From assembly GCA_003963365.1 (NCBI GenBank), contig RXJG01000001.1, positions 1 through 64,000 on the forward strand: 64,000 nucleotides of DNA, read 5' to 3'. Positions 16,270 through 26,700 of the stretch are shown here, piece after piece; the first letter of the stretch is position 1; every line of letters begins with the position of its first letter. The translations under genes were made by a program, and so were the position numbers. The notes under the pieces were generated by a model, which saw only the letters and a list, made by a program, of their open reading frames with translations, did no database searches and had not been told where the DNA came from. Source of the stretch: Sphingobacteriales bacterium (GTDB lineage: Bacteria; Bacteroidota; Bacteroidia; Chitinophagales; Chitinophagaceae).

Positions 16270-16779
16270 CTATAAATATCTTTCTTCCAGTATCGCTTTA
16301 TGATGGGTAAAATGTCCAACGGTAATAAATCCCAATGCATTTACGGAAACTGGCTGATTGCTTGCAGTACCTTTATTGTTCAGCATTTCATCAGTAAAGC
16401 TTTTAAAAAGTAATTCAGTTGATTTTCTTACTGTAATCAATTCTTCAATCAGTTCATCAGCTGTTCTTCTGCCTGCTTCGCTGGCGGGTGCATAATCATT
16501 CTCTTCAAAGCCGGGCAGTGGTGTTTGATCTTTACGGGCAATACGCAGGGCACGGTAAGCAAATATCCTTTCTGCATCTATTATATGTTGTACTAATTCT
16601 TTCACGGTCCATTTTCCTTCCGCATAAGCATAGTTCCATTTAGCTGCAGGGATTGATTTTAAAAAATTTTCAATCACGGTATGCTGACTGGCCAGCGCTG
16701 CATTAATATCGTTTTCTTTTACTTGTGCAATATACCGGCCATAATATGGTGCAAATTCATTTTCGTTTGGACGTGGCAT
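16270..16779 (-). CDS. DinB-superfamily protein
   Basis: About 169 residues from the ATG at 16779 (MPRPNENEF). The track start at 16872 adds a segment unlike the family and crosses the terminator-adjacent spacer. A DinB_2-type four-helix bundle: the conserved WNYAYAEGKWTVKELVQHIIDAERIFAYRA segment (about 40-70) with the metal-ligand His. C-terminal GHFTHHKAILEERY supplies two more histidines. It is the canonical DinB-like layout; the reaction is unknown. It is convergent with the permease and ends 4 bp from it. Confidence 0.85.
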   Translation of the reverse strand: MPRPNENEFAPYYGRYIAQVKENDINAALASQHTVIENFLKSIPAAKWNYAYAEGKWTVKELVQHIIDAERIFAYRALRIARKDQTPLPGFEENDYAPASEAGRRTADELIEELITVRKSTELLFKSFTDEMLNNKGTASNQPVSVNALGFITVGHFTHHKAILEERYL

Positions 16780-16872
16780 AGTTTCTTGTTTTAATATTGA
16801 AGAATACAAATGTAATGGCTTTTGGCAGGAGCCAGCCATATCAGATTTATAAAAACAGGCAGGTTCAGCCAA

Positions 16873-16906
16873 TAAAAAAGGCAGACAATTATGCCAGCCT
16901 TTTTAT
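16873..16906 (-). terminator. Intrinsic terminator of the S8 protease gene
   Basis: Reading the minus strand, AAAAAGGCTGGCA folds with TCTGCCTTTTTT (one mismatch or bulge) around a short loop and ends in a T-run. It lies 18 bp after the protease stop codon. Confidence 0.6.
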
Positions 16907-16924
16907 TTCTGTATAAAATTGTAT

Positions 16925-18655
16925 TTATCCTTTCTTTGTTTTAATGACCTTTGGCTTAACCGGTTTTTTTGTTTTTTGTGAAGTTAAAGCCTCCGCTAAT
17001 TTAACTGCTTCATAGGCATTTACTATTCCACCACTTTGAGAAATTTCAGCCATGCTTACTTTATCTTCAGTACCCGGTTTTATTACTTTCATTGCCGGTA
17101 CCTGCACAGATTTCATAATAATAGCTTTTAATTGCGGTGCAGTTAGTTGGGGATAATAGGAAAGTATTAAAGCCGCAACACCAGCCACTACAGGACTAGC
17201 CATACTGGTTCCATTGAGGAAACCAAATTTACCATCCGGTTTAGTTGAATAAATTTTATAGCCGGGTGCAAACAGGTCCACTTCTTTTTTTCCGTAATTA
17301 CTGAAATAGGCTACCAGGTCTTTTTGTTCTTTACCCTGGCTGTTGATTTGTTTAATACTGGTATCACTGCTGGCGCCTACATTTACATAATTGACAGCTG
17401 TTCCGCCATTAATGAAATTGCGGTTGGGATAATTATCTTCCACATCATTATTTTCATTATCGTTACCGGCACCCTGAACGAGTAATACATTTTTTGATTC
17501 AGCATATTTCACTGCTTCATCCACCCATTTCTTTTCCGGAGAAAAACTTTTACCAAAACTCATGTTTATAATTTTGGCTCCATTATCAACGGCATAACGT
17601 ATAGCCAATGCCACATCTTTATCGTGTTCATCACCATTTGGTACAGCTCTTATCATCATGATCTTAACATTATCGGCAATGCCATCCATACCGATCCCGT
17701 TGTTTCGCTGGGCCCCGATAATTCCTGAAACATGTGTGCCGTGCATAAAATGGGCTGCCATTACATCATTATTCCCATAATAGCGGTCATTAAAATCATT
17801 GTATTTATCTTTTACAATTTCTCCACGGTAATCTTCCGGGGCTTCCATAATGGCATTCGCTTTCTTTTCTTCACCACTGTAATAATCATTCAGCTCTTCT
17901 ATAATTTCTTTGTTGGTGGCCGACTTCATAGCAAATCCTTCAAATGCAGCCATCATAATCAGTTTAGCACGGGCTGCGGGTTTTGTGAGGGCCTCAAAGG
18001 TTTCTAACTCTCCGCCGGTATACACTTCTTTATTCATCGATAATTTGATGATGCTGTCTGATTTTGGTAAATCTCTTTTTAACCAGCCAACCATGATAAT
18101 ATTATTTTGTGCTTCGGTTGCCTGTGCTTCTACTTTTACTTTGGCTTTCTTCCATGTTTTGTATTCATACAGTTCATCTTTGCTGAGTTTAGATTCATCA
18201 ATTGTTTTACCATCATATTTACCCATCAGGCTATGATAAATTCTTGCACCTTCATAGGAATCATCATCTACATTTTTTCCATCACTCCCCCCGAGAAAAT
18301 TCCAGCCATGTATATCATCCACATAGCCATTTCCATCATCATCTTTTCCATTGCCCGGAATTTCATTGGGATTTGTCCAGAGAATATTTTTGAGATCGGG
18401 TTGTGTCGTGTCAATGCCGGAATCAATAACAGCTACTAAAACGGTTTTGCTTTTTTTATTTTTTGCTTTAAGAAAATTGTAAGCCTTATCCAGGCTGATG
18501 CCAAAATACCCTTCGGTGGCCCGGTCTTTAAGATACCATGTTTTTAAAGCTTCCTCATTGTCTTTGTAAGCAGGCTTTTCGTTGTTTTGTGCAGTGGCAT
18601 TAATGCTTATTAAACTGATTACAATAGCAGCACCGGTAAATTTAAACTTGTTCAT
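16925..18655 (-). CDS. Exported subtilisin-like serine protease (S8)
   Basis: About 576 residues from the ATG at 18655, which gives a clean signal peptide (about 1-23, ending NATAQ). The track start at 18718 lies inside the fossil DUF885 reading frame. The catalytic triad is complete: Asp about 78 in AVIDSGID, His about 305 in HGTHVSGIIGA, Ser about 484 in NGTSMASPVVAG, with oxyanion Asn about 395 (GAGNDNEN). The 225-residue insert between Asp and His is much longer than in subtilisin and includes calcium-loop-like GKDDDGNGYVDD. The C-terminus is a basic Lys/Pro tail. There is no T9SS-type C-terminal domain, so it is likely a periplasmic or secreted protease. Confidence 0.9.
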   Translation of the reverse strand: MNKFKFTGAAIVISLISINATAQNNEKPAYKDNEEALKTWYLKDRATEGYFGISLDKAYNFLKAKNKKSKTVLVAVIDSGIDTTQPDLKNILWTNPNEIPGNGKDDDGNGYVDDIHGWNFLGGSDGKNVDDDSYEGARIYHSLMGKYDGKTIDESKLSKDELYEYKTWKKAKVKVEAQATEAQNNIIMVGWLKRDLPKSDSIIKLSMNKEVYTGGELETFEALTKPAARAKLIMMAAFEGFAMKSATNKEIIEELNDYYSGEEKKANAIMEAPEDYRGEIVKDKYNDFNDRYYGNNDVMAAHFMHGTHVSGIIGAQRNNGIGMDGIADNVKIMMIRAVPNGDEHDKDVALAIRYAVDNGAKIINMSFGKSFSPEKKWVDEAVKYAESKNVLLVQGAGNDNENNDVEDNYPNRNFINGGTAVNYVNVGASSDTSIKQINSQGKEQKDLVAYFSNYGKKEVDLFAPGYKIYSTKPDGKFGFLNGTSMASPVVAGVAALILSYYPQLTAPQLKAIIMKSVQVPAMKVIKPGTEDKVSMAEISQSGGIVNAYEAVKLAEALTSQKTKKPVKPKVIKTKKG

Positions 18656-18690
18656 ATACCTTTTGTACGGTTGTTTATTTTTCAGATTGA

Positions 18691-18861
18691 TTATTGTTTT
18701 GACTGACTGGCGGCCCACGCATCCATTTTTTGTTCTAATACGGCGAGGGGCATGGCGCCATCTTTCAGTATCTCATCATGGAAAGATGCAATATTGAATG
18801 TATTGCCCAATTGATGCTCATATTTAGTTCTTAATTCACGAATCTTTAACGGATAAATTTT
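18691..18861 (-). pseudogene. C-terminal fossil of a DUF885-family gene
   Basis: Translating the minus strand in the frame ending with TAA at 18691-18693 gives about 56 codons. They read KIRELRTKYEHQLG, then FNIASFHDEILKDGAMPL and LEQKMDAW. These are the conserved C-terminal motifs of DUF885-family proteins ('KIRe.R...e..LG..F.l..FHd.vL..G.lPL..Le'). An in-frame TGA (18862-18864) ends the match upstream, and I found no continuation. Full-length DUF885 proteins exceed 550 residues, so this is a truncated remnant. Its 3' end lies 36 bp from the protease start codon, so its former tail now serves as the protease 5' leader. Confidence 0.75.
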
Positions 18862-18869
18862 TCATACAC

Positions 18870-19050
18870 TTTAATGTCATTCAACTTCTATTACTGCTAA
18901 AAACAATATTCTTTTCTTTCGTTCAATGAATCTTAAATATGTAAAATTTGGCGAAGTTATCAAAGAAAACTGAGAGGAGAGGTGATTTTTTTGATCTGTT
19001 GGTTAAAGGGTTGATGGGAGGTTTGACTGGTATTTACTGGATAAAATAAG
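18870..19050. other. Intergenic sequence between fossil and OmpA terminator
   Basis: AT-rich sequence without a visible gene. It would contain any promoter for the S8 protease beyond the fossil. There is no clear -33/-7 pair. Confidence 0.4.
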
Positions 19051-19051
19051 C

Positions 19052-19101
19052 TAAAAAATTAAGGGTTTAAGATAGGTTTATTACCTGCTTTAAACCCTTA
19101 A
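19052..19101 (-). terminator. Intrinsic terminator of the OmpA gene
   Basis: TTAAGGGTTTAA (19059-19070) pairs perfectly with TTAAACCCTTAA (19090-19101), with an inner AGGT/ACCT stem. On the minus strand it is followed by TTTTTTAG, giving a terminator 22 bp beyond the stop codon. Confidence 0.75.
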
Positions 19102-19122
19102 ACTATTTAAACTTTATAACTT

Positions 19123-20625
19123 TTAATAGCTGAGTTTCATTTCCACCCTGCGGTTCTTTGCCCGGCCGGCTTCAGTATTATTCGTTGCTATTGGGTGATC
19201 AAATCCAAAGCCTTGGGCTGTTAAACGTTCGGCTGCAATATTTTTACTCATTAAATATGCTTTTATAGCATCCGCTCTTTCCTGTGAACGAATTTTATTA
19301 CGTTCTGCCGTGCCTATATTATCCGTGTGACCATCAATAGAAAGTTTCAAATCTTTATCGTCATTTAAAATCTTTACTACTTCATCTAACACTTTGTAGC
19401 TTTCTTTCTTGATCTTAATGCTTCCAAAATCAAAGAATACTTCTTTAGCTGCCTGGTCAATTTTCTTTTTCACTTCTTCTTTTACTTCAGGGCATCCGTT
19501 ATTTTCAACTGTTCCAGCCAGTGTAGGGCATTTATCTTCTTCATCATTTACTCCATCTCCATCGGTATCTGGTACCGGGCAACCATAGTATCTTGCCACA
19601 CCAAAATCATTCGGGCATTTATCCTCATCGTCGGGTATACCATCTTTATCTGTATCAGGGGCGGGGCATCCATTATATTTTGCCAATCCTTTTTCAGTTG
19701 GACATTTATCAACATCATCATTAATGCCATCACCATCAGTGTCAACAATGATTGGACAACCGCCATTACTTGGAGGACCAAACTTATCGGGGCATTTATC
19801 ATCTTTATCAGCTACTCCATCTTTATCTCTGTCCGGGCATCCTCTTACTGTACCGGGAACATCGGGGCATTCATCTGAATTATCAGGGAAACCATCTTTA
19901 TCGCTGTCTGTAAAAACTTGTTTTGATCTGTTCTCAGTTAATGATTTAAGTGTAATACCAAGGGTAACACCCATCACTTCATGTTTAAATGTGCCATCGT
20001 AGCTGGCTGTATATACTGAACTAAGACTCCTGGTATACCGGCCGGTTAATGTAATTCCACCAAAATCAAAACCCGCAGTTCCATTTACCCCTAAGTCAAC
20101 CGTTTTAAATTTATCAGTTCCTTTTCCAGTTTGATATTTTACTTCATCACCCGTTATAGCAAATGATTTACTCGTAGTTTCGGTGGTTAATTTTCCACTA
20201 AAGAAAAGACCTAGATATGGTCCTGCTGAAACAACAAAATTTACTTTTCTGCCAAGCGGAAGTTTTACGCCAAGGTTTAACGGCAGTTCAACATAATTTA
20301 CTAATGAATTTGCTTTAAAGCGGTAGTTAGGATCAACCAGTGTATCGAATGTTCTTTCAAAAATTCTTCCTTTACTGCTAAATACAACTCCCGGCTGGAA
20401 GAATAGTTTACTCTTGTTTTTAAAAGGTATATCCGCTACAATGCCAGCATGAAAAGCTGTACGTTTTTTTAAATAAGGAAGCGTAGTGGTATCCCAACCG
20501 GCGATAGCGTTGGATTCCTTTATATCAGCTTGCTGTGGACCGCCGATCAACCGGATTTTTACCTGGCTGTAGGATGTGATGTATACTATAATGGCGGTTA
20601 CCGTTAAAAGTAAAAGTTTTCGCAT
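19123..20625 (-). CDS. OmpA-family protein with thrombospondin type-3 repeats
   Basis: A 500-residue protein: signal peptide (about 1-20), an N-terminal beta-barrel region (about 21-225), then calcium-binding thrombospondin type-3 repeats (about 235-385; repeated DxDxDGxxDxxDxCP such as DTDGDGVNDEEDKCP, five to six copies). A C-terminal OmpA domain (about 390-500) has FFDFGSIKIKKES, LSIDGHTDNIGTAERN and the peptidoglycan-binding NRRVEM. It tethers the outer membrane to peptidoglycan, with the Ca-binding repeats as a rigid spacer. It is single in its transcription unit, with its own terminator. Confidence 0.9.
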   Translation of the reverse strand: MRKLLLLTVTAIIVYITSYSQVKIRLIGGPQQADIKESNAIAGWDTTTLPYLKKRTAFHAGIVADIPFKNKSKLFFQPGVVFSSKGRIFERTFDTLVDPNYRFKANSLVNYVELPLNLGVKLPLGRKVNFVVSAGPYLGLFFSGKLTTETTSKSFAITGDEVKYQTGKGTDKFKTVDLGVNGTAGFDFGGITLTGRYTRSLSSVYTASYDGTFKHEVMGVTLGITLKSLTENRSKQVFTDSDKDGFPDNSDECPDVPGTVRGCPDRDKDGVADKDDKCPDKFGPPSNGGCPIIVDTDGDGINDDVDKCPTEKGLAKYNGCPAPDTDKDGIPDDEDKCPNDFGVARYYGCPVPDTDGDGVNDEEDKCPTLAGTVENNGCPEVKEEVKKKIDQAAKEVFFDFGSIKIKKESYKVLDEVVKILNDDKDLKLSIDGHTDNIGTAERNKIRSQERADAIKAYLMSKNIAAERLTAQGFGFDHPIATNNTEAGRAKNRRVEMKLSY

Positions 20626-20682
20626 AAGCTATCTTGATTGGTAAATAACGGAAAACCCGTCTTAAAAGTATAAAGGAGCTGC

Positions 20683-22209
20683 TCATAAATCAAACTTAAT
20701 TCCCTGTGCCAGCGGAATATGGGTGGAGTAATTGATAGTATTAGTTTGGCGGCGCATATAAGCTTTCCAGGCATCACTACCGCTTTCCCGCCCACCGCCG
20801 GTTTCTTTCTCCCCGCCAAAGGCACCACCAATCTCGGCGCCACTGGTTCCAATATTTACGTTGGCAATACCGCAATCACTTCCGGCCGCAGATAAAAATT
20901 GTTCAGCTTCCCGCAAATTTAATGTCATAATAGAAGAAGATAAACCTTGTGGTACTCCATTCTGAATGGCAATGGCCTCATCAATAGTAGAATACTTCAT
21001 AATGTATAAAATGGGAGCAAAGGTTTCGTGGCACACGATTTTATAATCAGGTTTCGCTTCGGCAATACAGGGTTTTACATAACAACCGCTTTCATATCCT
21101 TCGCCATTTACCACACCCCCTTCCACTATGAAATGGCCACCTTCCTGTTTACATTGTTCAATAGCTTTCAGGTACATTTTTACAGCATCGGTATCAATTA
21201 ACGGACCCACATGATTTTTTTCATCCAGCGGATTACCGATTTTTAGTTGTTTATATGCAGTTACTAATTTTTCTTTTACCGTATCATAAACTGATTCGTG
21301 AATGATTAAACGACGGGTGCTGGTACAACGCTGGCCTGCGGTTCCCACTGCTCCAAATAAGGATCCCCGGATGGCAATATCCAGGTCTGCATCTTTTGAA
21401 ATGATGATGGCGTTATTGCCTCCTAATTCCAATAATGCTCTTCCTAATCTTGCCCCAACAGCAGCACCAACTGCTTTGCCCATTCGGGTGCTTCCGGTTG
21501 CAGAAACCAATGCAATTCTTTCATCTTCACTCATCCATTCACCTGTTTCACGACCACCAACAATTAAATTATTTACTCCTTCGGGAACATTATTTTTTGT
21601 GAATACTTCTGCTACAATATTTTGACAAGCTACTGCACACAAAGGTGTTTTTTCAGATGGCTTCCATATACAAACATCACCACATACCCATGCCAGCATA
21701 CTGTTCCAGCTCCAAACCGCCACCGGGAAATTGAAGGCAGAAATAATTCCCACAATACCTAATGGATGCCATTGCTCGTACATGCGGTGCAAAGGACGTT
21801 CACTATGCATAGTTAATCCATGCAACTGGCGTGACAGACCAACAGCAAAATCACAGATATCGATCATCTCCTGTACTTCGCCTAAACCTTCCTGTAAACT
21901 TTTTCCCATTTCATAAGAAACCAGCCTGCCTAAATCATATTTATGCAAACGTAAAGCTTCGCCAATTTGTCTTACCACTTCACCACGTTTGGGTGCCGGC
22001 CACATACGCCATTCTTTAAAGGCCATTTGAGCTTTTGCTATAACCGCTTCGTAATTTCCCTTGCTGGCACCGGTTACTGAGGCTATAGTTTTTCCATCCA
22101 CTGGGGAAAAACTGCTGATGTTTTCGCCTTTGGCATCTAACCAGTTAATGCCGGTAGATACTCCACTGTTGCTGCTGTTGATTTTTAGATTTTTAATAAA
22201 ATCCGCCAT
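20683..22209 (-). CDS. Aldehyde dehydrogenase, ALDH7-type (aminoadipate-semialdehyde dehydrogenase-like)
   Basis: About 508 residues from the ATG at 22209 (MADFIKN). The track start at 22278 is a TTG-type extension with no family similarity. NAD(P)-binding and catalytic motifs are complete: WNSMLAWVCGDVCIWKPSEKTP, GSTRMGKAVG (about 235), the catalytic Glu in LELGGNNA (about 265), and nucleophile Cys in TAGQRCTSTRR (about 300). LTMHSERPLHRMYEQWHPLG is characteristic of the ALDH7/antiquitin group, which oxidises alpha-aminoadipate semialdehyde in lysine breakdown. No other lysine-catabolic gene is adjacent, so the substrate rests on family similarity. Confidence 0.9.
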   Translation of the reverse strand: MADFIKNLKINSSNSGVSTGINWLDAKGENISSFSPVDGKTIASVTGASKGNYEAVIAKAQMAFKEWRMWPAPKRGEVVRQIGEALRLHKYDLGRLVSYEMGKSLQEGLGEVQEMIDICDFAVGLSRQLHGLTMHSERPLHRMYEQWHPLGIVGIISAFNFPVAVWSWNSMLAWVCGDVCIWKPSEKTPLCAVACQNIVAEVFTKNNVPEGVNNLIVGGRETGEWMSEDERIALVSATGSTRMGKAVGAAVGARLGRALLELGGNNAIIISKDADLDIAIRGSLFGAVGTAGQRCTSTRRLIIHESVYDTVKEKLVTAYKQLKIGNPLDEKNHVGPLIDTDAVKMYLKAIEQCKQEGGHFIVEGGVVNGEGYESGCYVKPCIAEAKPDYKIVCHETFAPILYIMKYSTIDEAIAIQNGVPQGLSSSIMTLNLREAEQFLSAAGSDCGIANVNIGTSGAEIGGAFGGEKETGGGRESGSDAWKAYMRRQTNTINYSTHIPLAQGIKFDL

Positions 22210-22340
22210 AATATTAAAATTGGGCCGCAAGATACGAAGAGAAATGCACGTAGAATTACTAATAAAATCAGGGTACAAATGACTTTCATACCGGACAGCA
22301 GGTAAGTAACTTTATTGTATCTTATATATAAAATCCAACT

Positions 22341-22763
22341 ATGAAGACATTTATACTTTTCTTTTATTTATCATTTATAAACCTGTTGCCGGTGTTTGCA
22401 TCGAATACCGACAGCCTTGCAGCAAAAGAGCAGGCTAAAGATTCACTAAAATCCTCCAAAAAAATTTGCAGTTGCGAACTGGTATTGCTGGCCAATGTTG
22501 ACAGTAAAATGGAAACTGTGGCCCTGATGGCTGAGAAAACAAGTAATGGCAAAACCAAACTTGATTTTAAGATTACTGATTTTGAATTGTGGAAAGAAAA
22601 AAAATATCTCTCTGTAGTTTTTGTAAACGATTTAAAAGTGGTTGAAAAAATACAGGAAGCTGGTAATTGTCAGCAGGTTTTTGAAAAGCTGAAATTAAGA
22701 TACAATAAACTTCGGTTGCACAGTATTATTGATATGGATACAAGAACTATGGCAATGCGTTAA
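22341..22763 (+). CDS. Small exported protein of unknown function
   Basis: A 140-residue protein with a signal peptide (about 1-21, ending PVFAS). The mature part starts with a Lys/Ser-rich segment and then [18 protein letters not shown], with two cysteines close together and a third in AGNCQQVF. No family is recognisable. The stop TAA overlaps the convergent panB stop by 3 bases. Between the two divergent genes at 22210-22340 there is room for its promoter (TAACTTTA near 22310 is a loose match). Confidence 0.6.
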   Translation: MKTFILFFYLSFINLLPVFASNTDSLAAKEQAKDSLKSSKKICSCELVLLANVDSKMETVALMAEKTSNGKTKLDFKITDFELWKEKKYLSVVFVNDLKVVEKIQEAGNCQQVFEKLKLRYNKLRLHSIIDMDTRTMAMR

Positions 22764-23575
22764 TACTGCTCATTTTCGTTTGGAAAGTTTTTTGCTTTTA
22801 CATCTTTAATATACTGCTGTACAGCAACTGTTACCTGTTCATGAATATTTAGGTATTGACGGAGAAAACGTGGTTTGAATTCTGTGTTAATGCCCAGCAT
22901 ATCATGCATCACCAGAACCTGCCCGTCACAATACATTCCGGCACCGATACCAATGGTAGGTATATCCAAACTTTCAGACACTTCTTTAGCTAACTGGGCG
23001 GGAATTTTTTCGAGCACCATGGCAAAGCAACCTGCTTCCTGTAACAGTTGCGCATCCCGTCTTAATTTATTGGCTTCCTCTTCTTCTTTTGCCCGAACAG
23101 TGTAAGTGCCAAATTTATAAATAGATTGAGGGGTTAATCCTAAATGTCCCATCACCGGAATGCCGCCAGCCACAATTCTTTTTATAGAATCAATTACTTC
23201 TTCCCCGCCTTCCAGTTTGATAGAGTGGGCACCCGTTTCTTTCATAATACGGATGGCTGATGCCAAAGCAATGTCGGGATTGGATTGATAAGAACCGAAA
23301 GGTAAATCCACCACTACCAAACAACGGTTGATACCACGTATGACAGATGACGCATGATAAATCATCTGGTCTAATGTAATGGGTAAAGTGGTTTCATGCC
23401 CTGCCATTACATTGGAAGCAGAATCTCCTACGAGGATGATATCAATTTCGGCAGCGTCAATAATCCTGGCAAATGAAAAATCGTATGCAGTGAGCATGGA
23501 TATTTTTTCACCGGCTGCTTTCATTTTAAGCAAAGTGTTGGTGGTTACTTTTTTTACTTCTAAATGTACTGACAT
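22760..23575 (-). CDS. panB: 3-methyl-2-oxobutanoate hydroxymethyltransferase
   Basis: PanB transfers a hydroxymethyl group from 5,10-methylene-THF to alpha-ketoisovalerate, the first committed step of pantothenate synthesis. 271 residues, the usual length. Hallmarks: [30 protein letters not shown] (about 27-56; metal-ligand Asp), [21 protein letters not shown] (catalytic loop) and [20 protein letters not shown]. It is a monocistronic-looking gene; panC and panD are not adjacent. Its stop overlaps that of the convergent small exported protein. Confidence 0.97.
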   Translation of the reverse strand: MSVHLEVKKVTTNTLLKMKAAGEKISMLTAYDFSFARIIDAAEIDIILVGDSASNVMAGHETTLPITLDQMIYHASSVIRGINRCLVVVDLPFGSYQSNPDIALASAIRIMKETGAHSIKLEGGEEVIDSIKRIVAGGIPVMGHLGLTPQSIYKFGTYTVRAKEEEEANKLRRDAQLLQEAGCFAMVLEKIPAQLAKEVSESLDIPTIGIGAGMYCDGQVLVMHDMLGINTEFKPRFLRQYLNIHEQVTVAVQQYIKDVKAKNFPNENEQY

Positions 23576-23688
23576 AAAAAATGTTTTTGAAGAAAGCGAA
23601 AGGCGGGAGTTGACTCTGCGTTAGAATAAAACAATTCCTTGCTGGCAAGATCGCTTCAAGGGTGTAAATGTAAAGAGATTTTTATAAA

Positions 23689-23716
23689 ACAAAAGGCGGA
23701 ATTAAATTCCGCCTTT
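23689..23716 (-). terminator. Intrinsic terminator of the RND efflux operon
   Basis: AAAAGGCGGAATT (around 23691-23703) pairs with AATTCCGCCTTTT around a two-base turn. On the minus strand a T-rich tail (TTTTGTTTT) follows. It lies about 30 bp past the RND stop codon. Confidence 0.8.
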
Positions 23717-23743
23717 TATCTAAAATGATACTTCATTCTTTAC

Positions 23744-26700
23744 TTATACTCTCGGTGGAATTAATTTATAAACAACGGGTGTCACAATTCTTGATAATAA
23801 GGTAGATGAAATCAATCCTCCAATTAATACCAGTGCCAATGGTGATATGAGTGGATTACTGCTTAATGCTATGGGTGTTAAACCACCAATGGCTGTTAAG
23901 CTGGTTAATACAATGGGTAAGAAACGTAATTCACCTGCCTGCTTAATGGCTTCATTTAATTCCATTCCCTCTTCTCTTAATTGATTAGTGAAATCAACCA
24001 GCAAAATTGAATTCTTTACTTCTATACCTGCCAGCCCGATAAAACCAATAATGGCAACAAAGCTCATGGGGTTACCCGTGAACCAAAGCATCATCACACC
24101 ACCAATGATGCCTAATGGAATTACGGATAATACAATGAGTGTGCTTTTAAAAGTTTTAAACTCTAAGATCAGCACCATGATGAAAAGAAAAACAGTAGCG
24201 ATAATCACCGTCATAAAACCACCGCCAAATGCTTCTTTCTCACTTTCTGCTTCTCCGGCTATTTGTACATTGTAACCAGCCGGTAATTGTAATGTTTTTT
24301 CTTTTTCAAGAAATGCTTTATTAACCTGCTGTGCCAGCACACCTTTATCGGTAAAAGCAGTTACAATTACAAAACGTTTTTTATCCAGGTGCTTAATAGT
24401 TGTGGGGGAAGATTCAAACTCCAATTGTGCAATTTGATTTAGTGGTACCGGAGTGCCAACAGCATTATTTACAAAAATGTTATTGAAAGTGTTAATGGTG
24501 GCAAATTTTTCTTTGGGTGCATTAATGGTAATATCATAATCATCACCCGCTTCATTGGTGTATTTACCGGCGGTTAACCCGGCTACCGATAAACGAACGG
24601 TTTTATCAATATCCGAAGTAAGAATACCCAGCGTTCTGGATTTTTGTGTGTTGATATTAAGATGAATATCGCTCTTCAGTACCCCCACTTCATTGTTTAC
24701 ATAAATAGCGCCGGGGATTGATTTTAATAACTGTTCTGTTTTGCCGGCTAATGTTCTTAACGTATCAAGGTTGTCGCCTGTTATACGAATCGCTACAGGT
24801 GCTTCTATCGGGGGCCCCTGTTCAAAATCTTTTACTTCAATTTTTGCACCGGCTACCCGGATAAATTTTTCCCGCAGCTTTTCAATGAGTTTTTTCTTTT
24901 CTTCAGGGCTAACATCATGCTGTAACTGTACAAAAAACTGTGCAAAGTCGGGTTTTTCATTTTCCGGAATTACATTGTAATAAATTCTTGGGTTGCCTTT
25001 GCCCACATTGGTGGCATAGTATTCAATTTGCTTTTCTTTTTTTAACTCACCCTCCACATAACGGGCCATCTTATCCGTTGTTTCCAGGTTGCTTTGCAAT
25101 GGCATATTTACATTTACCAAAAACTGTGCTTTCTCCGATGTGGGAAACAAACGGAAACCAATGATTTTAAAAATACTCAACGAAGCGCCAAATAAAGCAA
25201 AAGCAATGATGAGTGTTATCAACGGATGTTTCAATGAATAATCCAGCACACGGGTATAACTGCCGCTGATTAGTTTTTTCAAGCCACGTAAAAAGATATT
25301 GCCTTCCGGGTTATGATTGGTTTTTAAAACTTTACTTGCCATAAACGGTACAATCGTCAATGATACCAGCATTGACGCAAACACAGATGAAATAACAGCC
25401 ATAGGCAATCCTCTTATAAATTCACCCGGACCCTCGGGCATAAATACCAACGGAAGGAAAGCAATGATTAAAGTAGCCGTGCAGCCCAGTACCGCTAAGC
25501 CGATCTGTTTAGTGGCCTCAATTACTGCATCCATTTTTGAATGTCCTTCTCTCAGCCATCTTTCAATATTTTCCACTACCACAATACTGTCATCTACCAA
25601 TAAGCCGAGGGCCACCACCATACCCACAATACTCAGTTGATTTAGTGAGAAACCCATCAGGTTCATGATAATAACTCCAATACCCAATGATAAAGGAATA
25701 GCTACCATTACTACAAGTGACGCTCTCCATCCCAATGGCACCAGCGTTATTAAAACAAGGGCGATGGCAATGATAAAATCAATTCCTAACCCGCCTAATC
25801 GTTTGCTTACATTATCAGCCTGGTCAAAATGTTTTACTAAGGCAATATTGGGGGGTAATTTTTTGGTGAATGATTCAATCACCGGTAAATATTCTTTTTG
25901 TGTACGGGCAATATTTTCCCCGGGTTTTTGTGCTGCCGTTATAAATACACAACGATGTCCATTTAACCGGGTAATATGTTTTTCTTCCTGGTAATTGAAG
26001 GCCACATCTGCCACATCTTTCAAATAAACAACACCGCCATTGCCGTTAAATACGATGGTGTTTTTTATTTCTTCAATGTTTTTATACTTACCGCTTGTTT
26101 TTATGTTATATGTTTTACTGCCGGCACGGATGCTGCCCCCGGGAATATTGGCTGCTTCGCTCTGAATATTTCCAATTACATAATTAAGCGGAATATGTTG
26201 CTGTGCCAGTTTATCTAATTTTAAATCCACTCTTACCAACTGGTCAGGTACGCCATGATATTCTACTTTTTTCAGACTTTTTATTTTCTCTAAATCTTCT
26301 TTTAACTGTTCTGCATAAAACTTCATTTTTTCATTCGAAGCATTTTCTGATACCAGGGCGATTTGTAAAACATTTACATCTGTTGGGGTTATTTTCCTTA
26401 CCTCAATGCTATATAAATCCGGCGGCAATTCGTTACGGATGGCATTAATTTCCCTCACCAGTTCCTGGTATTTGGATTCCACACTGCTTTCGTATTTATA
26501 TTCCACTACTATCGAAGCAACCCCATCATCAATTTTTGAAGTAATCTTTTTTAAATCTTCCAGTTCACTCACTCTTTTCTCGATAGGCTTTACCACCAGT
26601 TCTTCCATATCTTTCGGACTGGTTCCGGGATAGATGACAATGATAGGAAATTGCGGTGGATGTATTTCCGGGTCTTCCGCTCTTGGCATCGTTAATAAAG

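Noticed and set aside
19724-20002. 92-aa Ser/Pro-rich ORF on the plus strand
   Set aside because: Antisense of the OmpA calcium repeats; the repetition comes from the Asp-rich codons on the other strand.
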